From Loktanella sp. (GTDB lineage: Bacteria; Pseudomonadota; Alphaproteobacteria; Rhodobacterales; Rhodobacteraceae), in contig JAIBDT010000001.1 of the NCBI GenBank assembly GCA_024686085.1, positions 62,001 to 126,000 of the forward strand: 64,000 nt of DNA. The letters are read 5' to 3'. The stretch's first letter is position 1; the number at the start of each line of letters is the position of its first letter. A program made the position numbers and the translations under genes. Of the stretch, positions 63,370-64,000 are shown in pieces. The notes under the pieces are model-generated. The model saw only the letters and a list, made by a program, of their open reading frames with translations. It was not told where the DNA came from and did no database searches.

Positions 63370-64000
63370 TTACCGCTTAGGTGCGCCGCGCTTTGGGCCA
63401 CCACGGCCCGCAGGCTTGCCACCAGGCGGGACAAAGCGCTTGGATGTATCGGATGCCTTTGGCTTAGGCTTTCCGCCCATCGGGCCGTCAGACTTTCCCT
63501 TGTAACCAGACTTGGCACCATCGGATTTGCCTTTGTAACCCTCAGACTTGCCCTTAAAGCCAGGCTTGTCATCAGATCGTCCCTTATGGCCGTCAGACTT
63601 GCCTTTATAAGCAGGTTTGCCGCCGTCGGATTTACCTTTGTAGCCCTCAGACTTGCCCTTGTAGGCAGGACGGCTTTCGTCGTCGCGGGCTTTATACGGC
63701 TTTTTGATAGGCGCTACGGCGTCGCCATGATCACGGCGTTCTGGCTTTGCAAAGTTAGACTTTTTATGGCGCGGCTTTTCACGACGGTTGTCGTCTGCTG
63801 CGCCCGCGACTGGTTGGATCGCTGGCACGTTATCTTGGGCAGATGGCGGCGGCGTCGAAGTATCACGCGGTTTGCGTGGGGCACGGTCTTCGCGTGGCTT
63901 GCGTGGCGTGTCGTCATAATCGCGCTTGGTCACGCGTGGTCCACGTTCACCCAGTTGTGGCGGGCCATCAAGAGCCGTCAATTTGGCCTGATTTTCCAAA
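63370..64000 (-). CDS. Basic repetitive C-terminal tail of an unfinished gene
   Basis: The frame is open to the window edge, so the gene starts outside; about 210 residues are visible and no catalytic domain is among them. After ENQAKLTALDGPPQLGERGPRVTKRDYDD comes an Arg/Pro-rich stretch, then about eight near-copies of the unit YKGKSDG/YKGKSEG, and a Gly/Lys/Arg end (GRGGPKRGAPKR). Such tails occur on RNA-binding enzymes of Rhodobacteraceae, for example DEAD-box RNA helicases or RluB-type pseudouridine synthases; which one applies cannot be decided here. Confidence 0.7.
   Translation of the reverse strand, partial: LENQAKLTALDGPPQLGERGPRVTKRDYDDTPRKPREDRAPRKPRDTSTPPPSAQDNVPAIQPVAGAADDNRREKPRHKKSNFAKPERRDHGDAVAPIKKPYKARDDESRPAYKGKSEGYKGKSDGGKPAYKGKSDGHKGRSDDKPGFKGKSEGYKGKSDGAKSGYKGKSDGPMGGKPKPKASDTSKRFVPPGGKPAGRGGPKRGAPKR

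Noticed and set aside
63480-63680. Short regular repeats that could suggest a CRISPR array
   Set aside because: The repeats stay in one reading frame and encode YKGKSDG units; there are no spacers of uniform length and no cas genes.

Overview
The window looks like a chromosomal segment of an alphaproteobacterium of the family Rhodobacteraceae (Roseobacter group). The evidence is the set of lineage-typical families (DUF2852, DUF2927, DUF4167, a DksA without the full zinc-finger cysteines, a Bpt-type leucyltransferase, a PIN protein next to an RlmI-like methyltransferase) and family-typical gene order: yceD-rpmF-plsX-fabH-ihfA-merR, nagZ-scpA-scpB, and lptF-lptG-lptD-surA-pdxA-rsmA. GC content is moderate (low fifties by eye). 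All identifications rest on reading the sequence and on family knowledge; no database search was run.

Layout. 1-3.7 kb: the end of a TRAP transporter large permease, a strong bidirectional terminator, the Bpt aminoacyl transferase, an RDD membrane protein, a DUF2852 protein preceded by two inverted repeats, and a YbaK-type tRNA deacylase. 3.8-9.5 kb: glnE, a small conserved protein, and the Entner-Doudoroff pair edd-eda with a perfect 18-bp LacI-type operator upstream of edd. 9.5-18.4 kb: a lipoprotein, an RlmI-like methyltransferase and a PIN protein on the plus strand, facing a minus-strand run of MoxR ATPase, GNAT acetyltransferase, DUF2927 lipoprotein, a 56-residue membrane protein, a von Willebrand A protein, a membrane-anchored protein, DedA and an M48 protease. 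About 790 bp between moxR and the GNAT gene lacks a convincing intact gene.

18.5-33.3 kb: dksA and an FAD monooxygenase, xth, a desaturase, erpA, dgt, a cation/proton antiporter, argS, a SPOR protein, nagZ, scpA, scpB, a GGDEF cyclase gene broken by one in-frame TAA, and a tandem-domain dCTP deaminase. 33.4-38.8 kb: tRNA-Pro(GGG), the merR-ihfA-fabH-plsX-rpmF-yceD run on the minus strand, bamE, and an OlsB-like ornithine-lipid acyltransferase. 38.9-48.8 kb: an ABC-F protein, an orphan iron-binding periplasmic protein with two IscR-type boxes upstream, mazG, an M20 amidohydrolase, two tandem ureohydrolases, a DUF1499 protein, prfA-prmC and a DUF4167 protein. 49-64 kb: the LPS-export/outer-membrane operon, divergent pepA-holC, a retropepsin-like protease, MarC, a second ABC-F protein, ndk, a decayed DUF4112 gene, a TfoX C-terminal-domain protein, a 39-residue Pro/Ala-rich protein followed by a large hairpin, and the repetitive basic tail of a gene that runs off the window.

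Most of the window is conserved core genome. I saw no phage, intact insertion sequence, CRISPR array, toxin-antitoxin pair or defence island. The unusual items are regulatory sites (edd operator, IscR-type boxes, palindromes before the DUF2852 gene, structured leaders), two clear pseudogenes, an unexplained coding-like frame at 16976-17185, and three small genes shorter than 60 codons.
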